From Anaspis maculata (lineage: Eukaryota > Arthropoda > Insecta > Coleoptera > Scraptiidae), in contig OX421962.1 in the NCBI GenBank assembly GCA_949128115.1, positions 8,340,262-8,404,261 on the forward strand: DNA of 64,000 bases. Reading direction: 5' to 3'. This document shows positions 1 to 12,500 of the stretch, piece after piece. Position numbers and translations under genes: made by a program. Position 1 is the stretch's first letter, and each line of letters begins with the position of its first letter. Below the pieces are notes generated by a model. The model was not told the DNA's origin, searched no databases, and was given only the letters and a program-made list of their open reading frames with translations.

Positions 1-34
1 CATCCTAGATGGCTTTTTAATGTAGATTTTCCAG

Positions 35-553
35 GAACCGACCTCATCCTCGCCCTCGCCCATGCCGCCCAAGAACCGCGGCGTCATCATCAGCCATCCC
101 ACTTCGCTGCCGCAGAGCCAGCTCTGGCTCAAGCACTCGACGCGGATCAACGGCGTCAAGCCGGAGCTGATCGGCGGCAACTTCGGCGGGGCGGCGGCCG
201 TCGCCGCCCTCGGCCACTTCCCCGACATCAAATCGCCGGGACCGCTCAGCCCGCTGGGGAGGACGCCGAACGTCGCCGCCCCCGTCCGGCAGACGCCGAC
301 GGTCATCATGGGGGAGGCGGGCGGCGTCCGCACCATGATCTGGTCGCAGCCCAGCACCGCGGGGCTGTGCACGACGGCCACGTCGCCCATCGACATCGCG
401 GCCGTCACGGCCGCTGCCGCCGCCTCCCCGGCCAACTGGTGCGGCGGCTTCGGCACCGCCAACACGGACGAGAGCGCCGCCGCGCAGATGCTGCTCAACC
501 TGGGCCAGGTGCAGGACAGGCTGAGGCCGCCTTCGGTCCCGAGGACATTACAG
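35..553 (+). CDS. Hr4: Hr4 exon: N-terminal region
   Basis: A 519-bp, phase-0 exon bounded by ttttccag and CAG/gtgagta. It encodes 173 residues rich in Pro, Ala, Gly and Ser, with no folded domain that I recognise, as usual for the A/B region of a nuclear receptor. The frame is open from the acceptor, nine codons before the first ATG at 62, so that ATG is probably not the start. Confidence 0.85.
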
Positions 554-3500
554 GTGAGTAAAATTCGTTACGACTGCTTCTTTCGACCGGACAACTTGCA
601 CCGACGAATTGCAGGTATCTCCGCAATCACCTTCATCTCATTTCACGAGCACCCCCCTGAACATGGAGCGGCTGTGGGCCGGCGACTTGAGGCAGCTCCC
701 CGCCAACCAGCAGACGCAGGCGCTCAACCTCACGTCGCCCTCGCCGCCCGGCTGCATCCCCGGCCTGTACCAAGACGTCAAGATCCCGCCGGGACTGCTG
801 TCGTCGAACGAATCGTCGAGCGAAACCTCGGTGCACCATCACGGCGAAGCCCCCGCGGAAGAGGAGGAACAGCCGATGATTTGCATGATTTGCGAGGACA
901 AAGCGACCGGTTTGCATTACGGCATCATCACCTGCGAGGGGTGCAAAGGGTTCTTCAAGCGGACCGTGCAGAACCGTAGGGTGTACACGTGCGTGGCCGA
1001 CGGCAACTGCGAAATCACAAAGGCGCAGCGAAACAGGTGCCAGTATTGCAGGTTCAAGAAGTGCATCGAGCAGGGCATGGTCCTCCAAGGTAAGACCTGT
1101 CCTATCACAAACCTGTTTTGTATAGTTATTATTGATTGGTCTTGTTCTCAGCCGTTAGAGAAGACAGAATGCCGGGAGGACGAAACAGCGGCGCCGTCTA
1201 CAACCTCTACAAAGTCAAGTACAAAAAGCACAAGAAACCAGCCAGCAAACAGCAACTGCACCAGCCCAAGCAGGAGACGCTTCTGCGAGAAAAAAGCATG
1301 CAGCAACAACAGCATCAGCAGCATCACCAGCAGCAACAGCAACAGCAACAACAACAACAGCAACAGCAACAGCAGCAGCAGCAATTCAAAACCGAACAAC
1401 CATCCAGTATTCCAGCGAACCTAGTCAACGGGACCATATTGAAAACGGCTCTGACCAATCCGAGCGAGGTGGTCCGCCTGCGCCAGCGCCTGGACAGTGC
1501 GGTCAGCAGTTCCAGGGACCGCAACTTTTCGATAGAATACTCGTTATCAATGATAAAAACGTTAATAGACTGTGATGAATTCCGGGACATAGCCATCCTG
1601 CAGAACATGGACGATCTGCTCGACCACAGTACGGACCTGAGTGAGAAACTTTGTCATATCGGTGATTCGATTGTATATAAACTCGTGCAATGGACCAAAC
1701 GGCTGCCGTTTTATCTGGAACTGCCCGTCGAAGTTCACACGCGGCTGCTGACGCACAAGTGGCACGAGCTGCTGGTGCTGACCACGTCGGCCTACCAGGC
1801 GATACACAAGGCCGGCGACGAATCCATCACCTCCGTCATCATCAAGACGGACTTCAACCACGAGGTGAGTCGTCTGCGGCTCTTGTAAATTGCGTGACCC
1901 CAGCCCCAGTGTTTTCTCCATAGCAAATTTCAAACGTGTTGCCACCAATTTCCGCGGTATATCGCCCATGCGAACCTAGCTTTACGTCTTGAAGGAGCTC
2001 GATTTTTATACGCTTCTAGCTAAGAAAAAAAAACGAAAACCTCGCTCCAAAAAAAGCGGCCCAATGGAAGCGTCGACCCTTTGGCCTGCTTCAGTCAGCG
2101 ATGATCTGGTGATCATAATAAGTAGACGTTTTTATCAGGTGACGTTTTTGTTCACCTTGACGTGAAACCGACAATTTCTCTCAAAGGGGCTTGAAGGAAG
2201 GCGGTAAAAGCGTCATCAACAACTGATGTCAACAAAGATAACGTTTGACAAAGCGAAATCGAAGCTTGTTACTCGCTACCTCTTCAGAAGCTTTTTCAGG
2301 ATTATGCCTCGTTTTATCATTGCATTGTCCCGCCTTTCCCTGTTTCCTCTCTTACTTATCGATAAGTGTATATCCTCTGGGTGTCATCTATGAAGCTACA
2401 TCCCCTCTTCTCGCCATCACGTTCAATGATCTTATCTTTGGTGTTTTGCAGTCGCCGTTGGTAACGCCATCTTTAAAAACTGTTTTAGGATGAAAGTGGT
2501 AGGGATAGACATCCAGACAGGAAGGGGTGTGGGGCAAGTAATCCTCTCCAGTAATTGTTCAGTAGTGACATGAGTGGAAATTTATTGCTCACTTGAAGCT
2601 CACTCGAAGAACGATCGAAAAAATTAATTGTTGAATAGATGTTTACGAAAAAATTTCTGTTCACACCTAGCTTACAACTTTGTTTAGAGCAATGTTTTTC
2701 AACTTTGTGAACACTTTTTGGAAACAATTCCATCCACAACGTGAATCACATTTTTGTTTACAACTTCGTTTACAGCTTTTACCACTTTGTTTACAACTGT
2801 ACTTTCAACTTCATTCACAACTTTGTATTCAGTTTAGTTCACAACTCTTTTCACTTGCTTCACGCCTTAGTACATCTTTGTTCACAACTTTGTTCAAAAC
2901 CATCTTCTTTACCATTTTGTAACAACATTGTTCACAACTTGATTACAACTTTTTTTACAACTTGGCTTAAAACTTCCCATTCGAAAATTTGTTTTCAGCT
3001 CAAATCACAGCTTTCCCTACTACTTTTTTCACATTTTTCTCATCATTTTGTTCTAACTCTTTTCACAACTTTGTGTTCCATTTCTTTCCATGTGTTCTTT
3101 TCCTTTCCTATACCACTTTCTTACAACGTTCTTCGCAACTTCAAATACATCTTTATTCACAACTTGATCACGACTTCTTTCTCTACAACTTTGCTTACAG
3201 CTTTGTGTGCAACTTCCTGTGCAAGTTTGTTAACTTTGTTTATAACTATGTGCACGACATAGTTTTCAACTTGAACCATGACTTTGTTTACAGCTCCACA
3301 ACCTTCTCTACAATTTTTTCCAAAACTTCTCCCACAACTTTGTTTACAACCTGGTTTACAACTTTTTTTTACAACTTAACAACTTTGTTTACAACTTTCT
3401 TCAAGACTTTGTTAACAACATTCTTCCCTACAACTTTGTTTACAACCTTCTCTCTACCTACCTTAGCAATTTTGATTACAACTTTTTCCACAACTTCCAC

Positions 3501-6500
3501 AGCTGTGTTTATTAGTTTGTTTACAATATAATTCACGGCTTTTTCCACAACTTCATTCACAGTCCTGTTCACAACTTTTCTCACGACTTTCTCCACAACT
3601 TCATTAACCACTTCACGTTTTCTCCACAACTTTTGTCTACAACTGTCTTTACAATTTTTCACAAATTTGTTCCCACAACTTTGTTTGTAGAACTCCATTA
3701 ACAACTTATTCTATACCTACCTCAACTTTTTCTACTTATACAACTTTGTTACAACTTCCTTCTCAACTTTCTTCACCATTTTTGTACAACTTTCTTCACA
3801 GCCTCGTTCACAACTTTGCTTATATTTCCTCCACAATTTTGTATACAACTTCATTCACAACTTCCTCTACCGGGTGAGTCATAAAAAACCGTGCTCGGAA
3901 TTTTTCCTTCTGAAATTTTCATTTCGCCACCGATTTTATCGAACTTTTCAACATTGGCTAGCCAATTGAATAGGCTATCTATCATTTTCTTATTTCAAAA
4001 TAGCCGACATGTAAAAATTCAAGATGGCAGAAACAATTGAAAACAGGCCTTCATTTGTTCTCGTTGCTTTTTATTAAAAGTTACCAGAAAGTTGAAACCA
4101 ATAATGCATTATGAAAAAATAGACCTTCTTGTCAATTCAAGACCACAACCAGTAAAATCGGGCCATCAACTGAGGAGCTATTGTGAGTTGAAGCGAAGCC
4201 TACTTTCTGTTTTTTTCATTTCTGCATAATTGATCCAAATTTAGGTATCCTGTCCGCCAATCCGCCATTTGCTCGTTTCTCAACTGATTTTCTCAAATTT
4301 GGTATTGATGGCTAGACAATTGGACAGGCTTCTTTTTCATATGAGAGAATGAGGCACATGTCAAAATCCAAGATGGCGGAAGCAATTGAAAATAGAATTT
4401 CTTTTGTCCTTATTGCTTTTTAATAAAAAAATCAGCAGAAAGTCAAAACCAATAACTATTATGAAGGAATAGACCTTCCTTGACAATCCAAGACTGCAAC
4501 CAATAAAATCGGGTCATCTGCTGAGAAGCTACGGCGAGTTGAAGCGAAGCCTACCTACCGGTTCCTTCATTCCCGCAAAAATGACTTAAATTTAGGAATC
4601 CTGCCTGCCATATCCTTATTTTCAAACCGATTTTTTCAAATTTGACATCAATGGTTAGCCAATTGGACAAGCTGCCATTTTCATGTAAAAAAAAAAGGCC
4701 AACATGTTAAAATTCAAGATGACGGAAACGTTGGAATAGAAAAACGGAAAGTAGGCTTCGCTTCAACTGGCCGTAGCTCCTTATCAGATGAGCAGATTTG
4801 ATTGGTTGCTGTTTTGAATTGTCAAGAAAGGTCTATTCCTTCATAACAATTATTGGTTTTGACTTTCCGCTCATCTTTATTAAAAAGCAATGAGGACAAA
4901 AGAAGTTCTATTTTCAATTGCTTCCGCCATCTTGGGTTTTGACAGGTTTGTCATTTTGTCATATTTTTAAGGTAGCCTGTCCAATTGGCTACCCATTGAT
5001 ACCAAATTTGAGAAAATCGGTTGAGAAATGAGCATATGGCGGATTGGCGAGCAGGATACCTAAATTTGGGTCAATTAAGCGGAAATGAAAAAAATCGGAA
5101 AGTTGGCTTCGCTTCAACTCTCAATAGCTCCTCAGTAGATAATGTGATTTTATTGGTTGTGGTCTCTGATTGAGAAGGAAGGTCAAACCTTTCAAAATGC
5201 ATTATTGGTTTTGACTTTCTGGAAACTTTCAATAAAAAGCAACAAGAACAAAAGAAGGCCTATTTTCAATTATTTCTGCCATCTTTAATTTTGGTATGTG
5301 GGCCATTTTGAAATACAGAAATGATAGCCTATTCAATTGGCTATCCAATGCTGAAAAGTTTAATAAAATCGATGGAGGAATAAAAATTTTAAAAGAAAAA
5401 ATTTAGAGCACGGTTTTTTATGGCCCACCCGGTATACCTATCTTAGCAATTTCATTCACAACTTTTTCCAGTACTTCTACAACTTCGCTTTCAACCCCAT
5501 TTACGACTTCATTTACAGCTTTGACCACAGCGTTCTTTGCAACTTCGCACAGCCCTGTTAAAAAACTTACAATTTCACTTCTTACAATTTTCTCTACAAC
5601 TTAATTTTTACTGGAATCACAACTTGATCACAACTTTATTTACAATTTTCAGCTCAACTTTTCTTGCAATTAACCTTAGAACTCTCTACAACTTCTTCAA
5701 CAACTGTGTTTACAACTCTATCGACTACTTCCCATCTTCCTCTATAACTTTATTTACAACCTTCTCTACAACTTTGCCCACAACTTTATTTACAACTTCT
5801 CCATAACCTCTACAATTTTGTTAACAACTTAATCAACAAATTATTCACAGCTTTCTTTACAACTCTCACAGCTTTTACAACTTTGTATTCCATTTCTTTT
5901 TATGTGCTCTGCTCCATTCTCTTTCTGTACTACTTTGTGACGCCGTTTTTCGCAACTCCTAATAAATCTTTCAAACTTGATCACAAATTTCTTCACAACT
6001 CTGCCTACAACTTCATTTTCATCTTTGTTTACAACTTCCTTCCTCCACAATTTTGGGTACAACTTTTCCACAACTTCTACATTTTTGTTCATAACTTCGT
6101 TGATAACTCAATTCATGACTCCATTTACAGCTTTGTCCACAGCGTTCTTTGCAACTTCGCAAAGCCCTGTTAAAACAATAAACAATAAAGCATTTGAATT
6201 TTGGATTTTGTCTACAACGTTTTTACAACTTCAATATTCTTCGTTATAACTTTGTTTACAACCTCACCTATGACTCCATCCCCAGCTTTGTCCACAGCTT
6301 TTCCTACAATTTCGTTCACAGCCCTTGTCCACAACTTTTCTCTAAAACTTTATTTTCAACTTGAATCACGACTTTATTCACGATTTCAATATAACTTTCA
6401 TCTTTTTTCACAACTTTGTCTACAGCTTCATTAACAACTTGCTCTTTACCTACCTCTACAACTCTGTTCACAACTCCTCCGACAACTTCTTCTACAACTA

Positions 6501-9500
6501 TGTTTAAAACTTCATTTACAACTTCACAACTTCCTTACACATTTTTGTCTACAACTTTACTCAACAACTTTGTCAACAACTTCATTTACTACTTCCCCCA
6601 TACCGCCTTTATAATTGTGTGTACAACTTTTCCCACAACTTTGTTTTTAACTTTCTTTACAAACATGTTCACAAATTCCTCTTTCACTTAGTTAACAACT
6701 TTAATTATTATAACTCGATCACAACTTTGTTTACAGCTGTTTACAACTTTGTTTATAAATTTGTTCACACTTTATTTTTGACATCTACTAGAACTCTGGA
6801 AGTATAAACCCATTTTTTACGCAAAGCAATTTTCTGTTATTACCGAGATTAGTACCAATGTTTTTCCATGAACCATATTATGTTACCACGTAGCATTTAT
6901 CCTTGGCAGGTCCTTTGAACCTTAATTTTGGGGAGAGAGCTCATATTTTTCCATTTTTCACCTAAATTCTACAGAAAATACTACTTTATTGTCAGTACAT
7001 TTTTGTTGAAAGATAGGAAAGCGATTTGGGCTGCAACAGTGTCAGGAGAGACAACTCGAGCAAAATAAAGCCATATAATGTTCGCTGGAGTGCTAGCGCA
7101 AGAAACTATTTCGTAAAATAGCGGCGAGAGGGAAAGCAGTCTTGTCTTGATTTTTCAATGTTACCAACTTCTATTTTTTGCGTATTTATTAATTGTAGCA
7201 ACTGTTTTCGATCGGTGTTTTAAATCTCAATTTCTGTAACTTCTTTTTCACAATTTTGACTTGATATATTCTAGATCTATATTCGCGGAGCAGCTTGTAG
7301 TGTGGTGGTAAGCACGTTCGACTGCCATGCCAGGGGTCGTAGTTTTGTCCCACGTTTGGATTTTCGTTCCGGAAACAAGCTCTTTGATTCAGTTGGAATG
7401 CTTCTTGCGAATGCAAGACGCGTGTGTCGCATGGCACGTAAAATACGAACGATGGTGACGACTTCATGCGATGTTGGTGGTCGTTAAAAGTCCCTATCCT
7501 CTATTGGAACACATAGGGCTTCGGCAAAATTTCCGGTATAGTGGAGAGAAGCATTCACCGGCGTCTGTGTTAGGCCTCGTTGCGGAAATAGGCCGACGTT
7601 GAATAGGAACAAAAAAAACCGGAATGGACATCAACGATGTAGACGTCAAAGAATAATAGGCCCCAAGGGAGTTTCCTGGGGGACCCTGGATGATTGGTGA
7701 GAATACTCAGATTCAAAACCATCTTGCTCAACGTACTGCTGTCTGTTTTCAAGGTATGAGTAGGCAACCAGCCCAATCAGGGAGTCGGAAAAACCAACAT
7801 TGCTGAGCTTTCTGCACAATATCCTATGATTTATGGTGTCGAAAGCACTGGTAAAATCGGTATACACCACGCCCACCTGACTACTCCCGTCCAGAGCCTC
7901 AAATAGAAATTATGTCTTCACTCCGAGATTCGTCTCTCCAAAAATTTTCACTCAGCGGCTTCATTGGCCATTTTTCAAGCAATTTTCGCATTTCTGTTTT
8001 TATAAGAAAAGTTATTCGTGCTGAGAACAGCGCTACACCTTTTCCAACTGTAAATCAGAAAGCGTCAAGTATAATTCAGAAAGCGTCAGATGTAATTCAG
8101 ATTGGTCAACTATAATTCGAAAAGCGTCAGATGTAATTCAGATTGGTCGATTGTAATTCAGAGAGCGTCAAATGTAATTCAGAATCCTTTTTTTTACTTT
8201 TTCTTGGTTCATTACAATCAGCACATCATTGAAAATTTGCACAAATATCCATGATAAATCAGATATGGGTCACATTTGATGCATTCTTGCATTGACTTTA
8301 ACAATACCCCGAATTTCAAAAGTCGGTCAACAAGGAAATAATTTATCATGGCTGGAAAATTGAGAAGTTGATTTTTTGATATCATACCCTATAATTTGAG
8401 GAGAAGAGCAGAAATTGAAAAAAAAAGTTTCAACGCATAAGTAGGTACATGGAGTGGCTTTCATGGATGAGTTGAAAAAATTCAGCAGCAGTTGGTACCG
8501 AAAAATATGAAGAACCTGTATAAAATACGACATAAAGAAGGCGTATGATAGTTGGAGAAAACAGCTATGGAGAATAATGTTCCAAATCAGTCCATTCCTT
8601 CACGAGCTAGGACGCTTCTAGTCCTTTTTTTTTTCTTTGTAGGTCAATACTCCATTACAATTATTTATTCTGAATTACACTTGGTGTTTTCTGAATTACA
8701 TCTGATGCTTTCTGAATTTCAATTGACCGATCTGAATTACATCCGAATTTTTCTTAATTTCAGTTGACCGATCTGAATCACATCTGATGCTTTTCTGAGA
8801 ATCATTTGACCGATCAGATTTACATGTGATGCTTTCTGAAATCCAATTGATGCTTTCTAAATTATACTTGGAAAAATCACTATTTTGAATCACACCTGAT
8901 GCTTCCTAAAATTCACTTGACCAATCTGAATTACATCTGACTCTTTCTGAATTGCACTTGGGAAAAAAACACCTTTCTGAATTACATTTGACCAATCTGA
9001 ATTACATCTTGCGCTTTCTGAATTACAATTGACCGATCTTAATTACATCTGACGCTTTCTAAAAATCATTTGATACATCTGAATTTCATTTGATGCTTTT
9101 TGATTTACAGTTGTAAAAAGTGTAGACGGGAAGTTGAAGGGAAATGGAGTCATAATGAGCAGGGGAGACCGGGAGAGGATGTGCCAAAAACTATTTTGTA
9201 AAATGACACCGTGAGGGGAAGCAATTTGATTCGCCATTGTTGTCAGCTTTTTTTAGCAGTTGCTTTTGACAGCTCTTTGAGAATGACGTATGACATGGAC
9301 GTCTACTTTCCTGCTTGATAATGACAACTTTTTTTTTTTTTCGACTGGTTACAGTAGAAGGGAAGATTTGAACGACTCTTCATTCCGGTGGCACGGAAGC
9401 TACCTGTATATCGAATAAGCTGAAAACAGAGGCATTCCTGGAGGTACCAAAGAAGTACTGTACCTAGTATTGAACAGTGTAATAATCTAGTGCGATTTTT

Positions 9501-12500
9501 TTGATCGACAAAAAAAAAACTCAATTTTTAGACTCTTTGTATTAGATACATATTTTTAATTTCAACCACTATATTGCTCAAAAACACGCACATGATAAGA
9601 TAGCTTTACAAATATTTATGCATCCTAGAAAATGTAATCACGCAGATTAAAACTATCAATGCGGTGGCACACGGAATAGAAAACAAACTTTTGTAATCTA
9701 TTTATACAATGTACTTCATTTATGAAATTTATAAAAAAAATTGGCCTTTCTACCATCTAGGCCTAGTTTCCTCCACCATTATCGCAACATTATTGTTATT
9801 TCTCAACTATATTTCAGCATTTTGTTCCTTACGAAAGTTGGGACTTGAACTGAATCTTGATTTTCAAGAATACTTAACGGAAGCAGAGTTCTAAAAAGTT
9901 GTGGTTTTGTATTTTATAGGTGGAAACGAACTTGTGCACCCTGCAGAACTGCCTGACGTCGATGATGGGCAGGGAAATCACGCTGGAGCAGTTACGTTCG
10001 GACGTCGGGCAGATGATCGAAAAAATCACCCACGTCACGTTGATGTTCAGGCAGCTGAAGCTTAATATGGAAGAATACGTGTGCCTTAAAGTTATCACAA
10101 TGTTAAGTCAGAGTGAGTATCATTTCTCAAATACCTATGGGTATAAGCCTTATACAAAATGGCTGCTGAAAGCGAATTGCAATGAGAATGACGAGTGACA
10201 AGCGAAGTGTCAGTGTGACATAACAACGGCAACGCTTTTGGCGGCCATCTTGTGGCGGGAAAAATTAAGTTTATTCTTTGCTCAAGACTAGACGAATCGA
10301 GCTTACGATTTTATCAAATCAGAAACACCCAGGTTGGCCACTTTCGTGATACTTTCGCCGTTATGTCCGGGCCCGCACCTGCTCAGTTTTTATAAGTTCT
10401 TTGCTCCTCCGTTCATCACAAGAGACACTAAAGATTTTCTATTTCCAGCTAAACCTGCCACTTCCGGTAACAATGAGCTGGACACCATAAACGAGCGATA
10501 CATGACGTGCCTACGTGTTTACACACAACATATGTATCCTCAGCAAACGTCACGGTTTCAAGACTTATTGGCTAGACTGCCTGAAGTAAGTATTTTTGTT
10601 ATGCAGTTTTTGTAGCTCGTACGCATAGGAATGTAATGAAAGCTCTGTATCTTCCACAAGTGCAAGCGTGGTGCTATTAAAGGATTATTCAGGGAAAAAA
10701 TCCAAAAGTCAAGGCCAAGGACGCACATACTTGTGCAATTCTAGACGTTATATACAGTCTTGTTTGTCAGAGGTCATCAGCTACCCACCGCTCTCGGCAT
10801 AAACACAGCACATATAAAAATTTCCCTTGAGGCGTTCCTCGAGGAGGGACGTGAGCTTTCCTGATTTGCAACCACTTCAAGAGGCTTATCACAATTCGCC
10901 GGGTGTCTTTGTAAAAATCTGCCACTTCCACTCTTCCGTCTGGTCGGGGCGTTGCTATCAGGCGTAGTAAAATGCTAATAATAGCAAAATACTACCGTGT
11001 GTGTGTAGTAAGTCGGTAGTAGATAGTGCTATTTGCTGGCCGCGCCAGAGCGATTCCATTTCTGAATCACGGCAGTAGATAGGCAGAAAGCACTTATTAG
11101 CTTGAGCCGCAGGTGACTATGAGGTTGATTAAATACGAGATAGGGATTTTTCAGTCTGGTTATAGAGATTATGAAGAGTGACAAAGTACAAGGTTTTCAG
11201 TTTGATTGAGAAACAGATCCTTGATGGATATCGGATTCGGCTGTTACGTACGATATGTAAATTTGGTCGACGTCCGTAGACTTTTCAACATTCGCTTCGA
11301 CCTTTGACACGGTGATGAATTTTTTGCTCGAAATGCGTTCAAATTGGGGATAAACTTGAGCATGTAGTTTGAATTTGCCGCTCAGTTAGGGTGGATCCAA
11401 TCGAAATTTGCCACCAAACAACTGAGCGATTGCTCGATTGAAACTGTCAGCTTCAACCATACACATCTATTTCTTTCAACATTTCCCTCTAGCACCCTAG
11501 AAGCATTTTTTCCTAGAACCATCTCGAACTCCCCTGGATTTTCCGGAATTTTCTTCACAATTCTGTATCGCTTTTGACGAGGAAATTTCACTAGAAGATT
11601 TTCAAAAGCGGTGGTAAATGCTGTGTCGTAGCCGAGGGCTGAAATGATACAGCCGTTGGAGAAACATTTTTGAAGTTTCTCACGATAAAATACATGAGTC
11701 AAAGTTGATGGAATCTTTGAGCAAAATCTTGTGGAAAACTTCAAGACAATTAGCCCTTCTGCCCAGATCTTACAGAACTTTCAAAGTTGTGTGAAACTTC
11801 AACCATTGCGTAGGTGCTAGAGGTTGATTGAACTTCAGAATGATCGGATCGTGAGCTTCTGCCGGTTGCTTTTGAACTTCAAAAGGCTTTATACATCTTC
11901 GAAAAGGTTTGAACTTCGGATCTTGAGCATTTAAATGCTCGGTTTAAACCTTGCTGGGGTTTAAACCCAAAAAAATGATGTCCGCAGTTTCCGGGAAAGA
12001 GCTTTTAAACTCCAAAAAAACTTTAAAGAACTTCAAAAGCTATGAAATTTGAACCGCAGAGTACAGTGGCGTAACTAACGAGGGGGGAGAGGGGGCAAGT
12101 GCTCCAGACCCAGACCTCCAAGGGGGCCCGAAGGGCCCCAAACGTGTAATGATATTTTTCTTGTATTCAAAACTCAAAAACTTGTAAGCAATCAATTAAT
12201 AATTACTCATGTCGACCGGTATGTTTTTTTTTCATCAGCATCTGAGCAAACCTCAGCGTAATCAGCGTCGAAATTCCATTAACATCTATACAATTGAATC
12301 AGATTACTAGATGTTATCACATGTAGAAAGAATATAATGTATTATGTAATATAGGTTTCCAAAAAGGTCGCTATTGTAGAATAGTAGGTTCGTCATTATC
12401 TTCGGTAATTCAATAATTTATTGCAATTTAAAGAAATTCAAATGCATACTTCAATCAACATCGGTATCATTATTATTGCAAAAAAATCTTCTGTGGCGCT

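Noticed and set aside
62..979. A 305-codon frame starting at the ATG at 62
   Set aside because: It is real only to 553; beyond the donor it reads through the intron and into the wrong frame of the DNA-binding exon.
633..1088. Antisense frames opposite the HR4 DNA-binding domain
   Set aside because: Shadows of the GC-rich coding exon on the other strand.
1148..1608. Antisense poly-Leu and poly-Cys frames
   Set aside because: Complement of the CAG/CAA polyglutamine tract.
2680..3704. Open frames of 80-180 codons on both strands
   Set aside because: They are by-products of the stop-free 12-bp repeat, with four-residue periodicity and no start or splice support.
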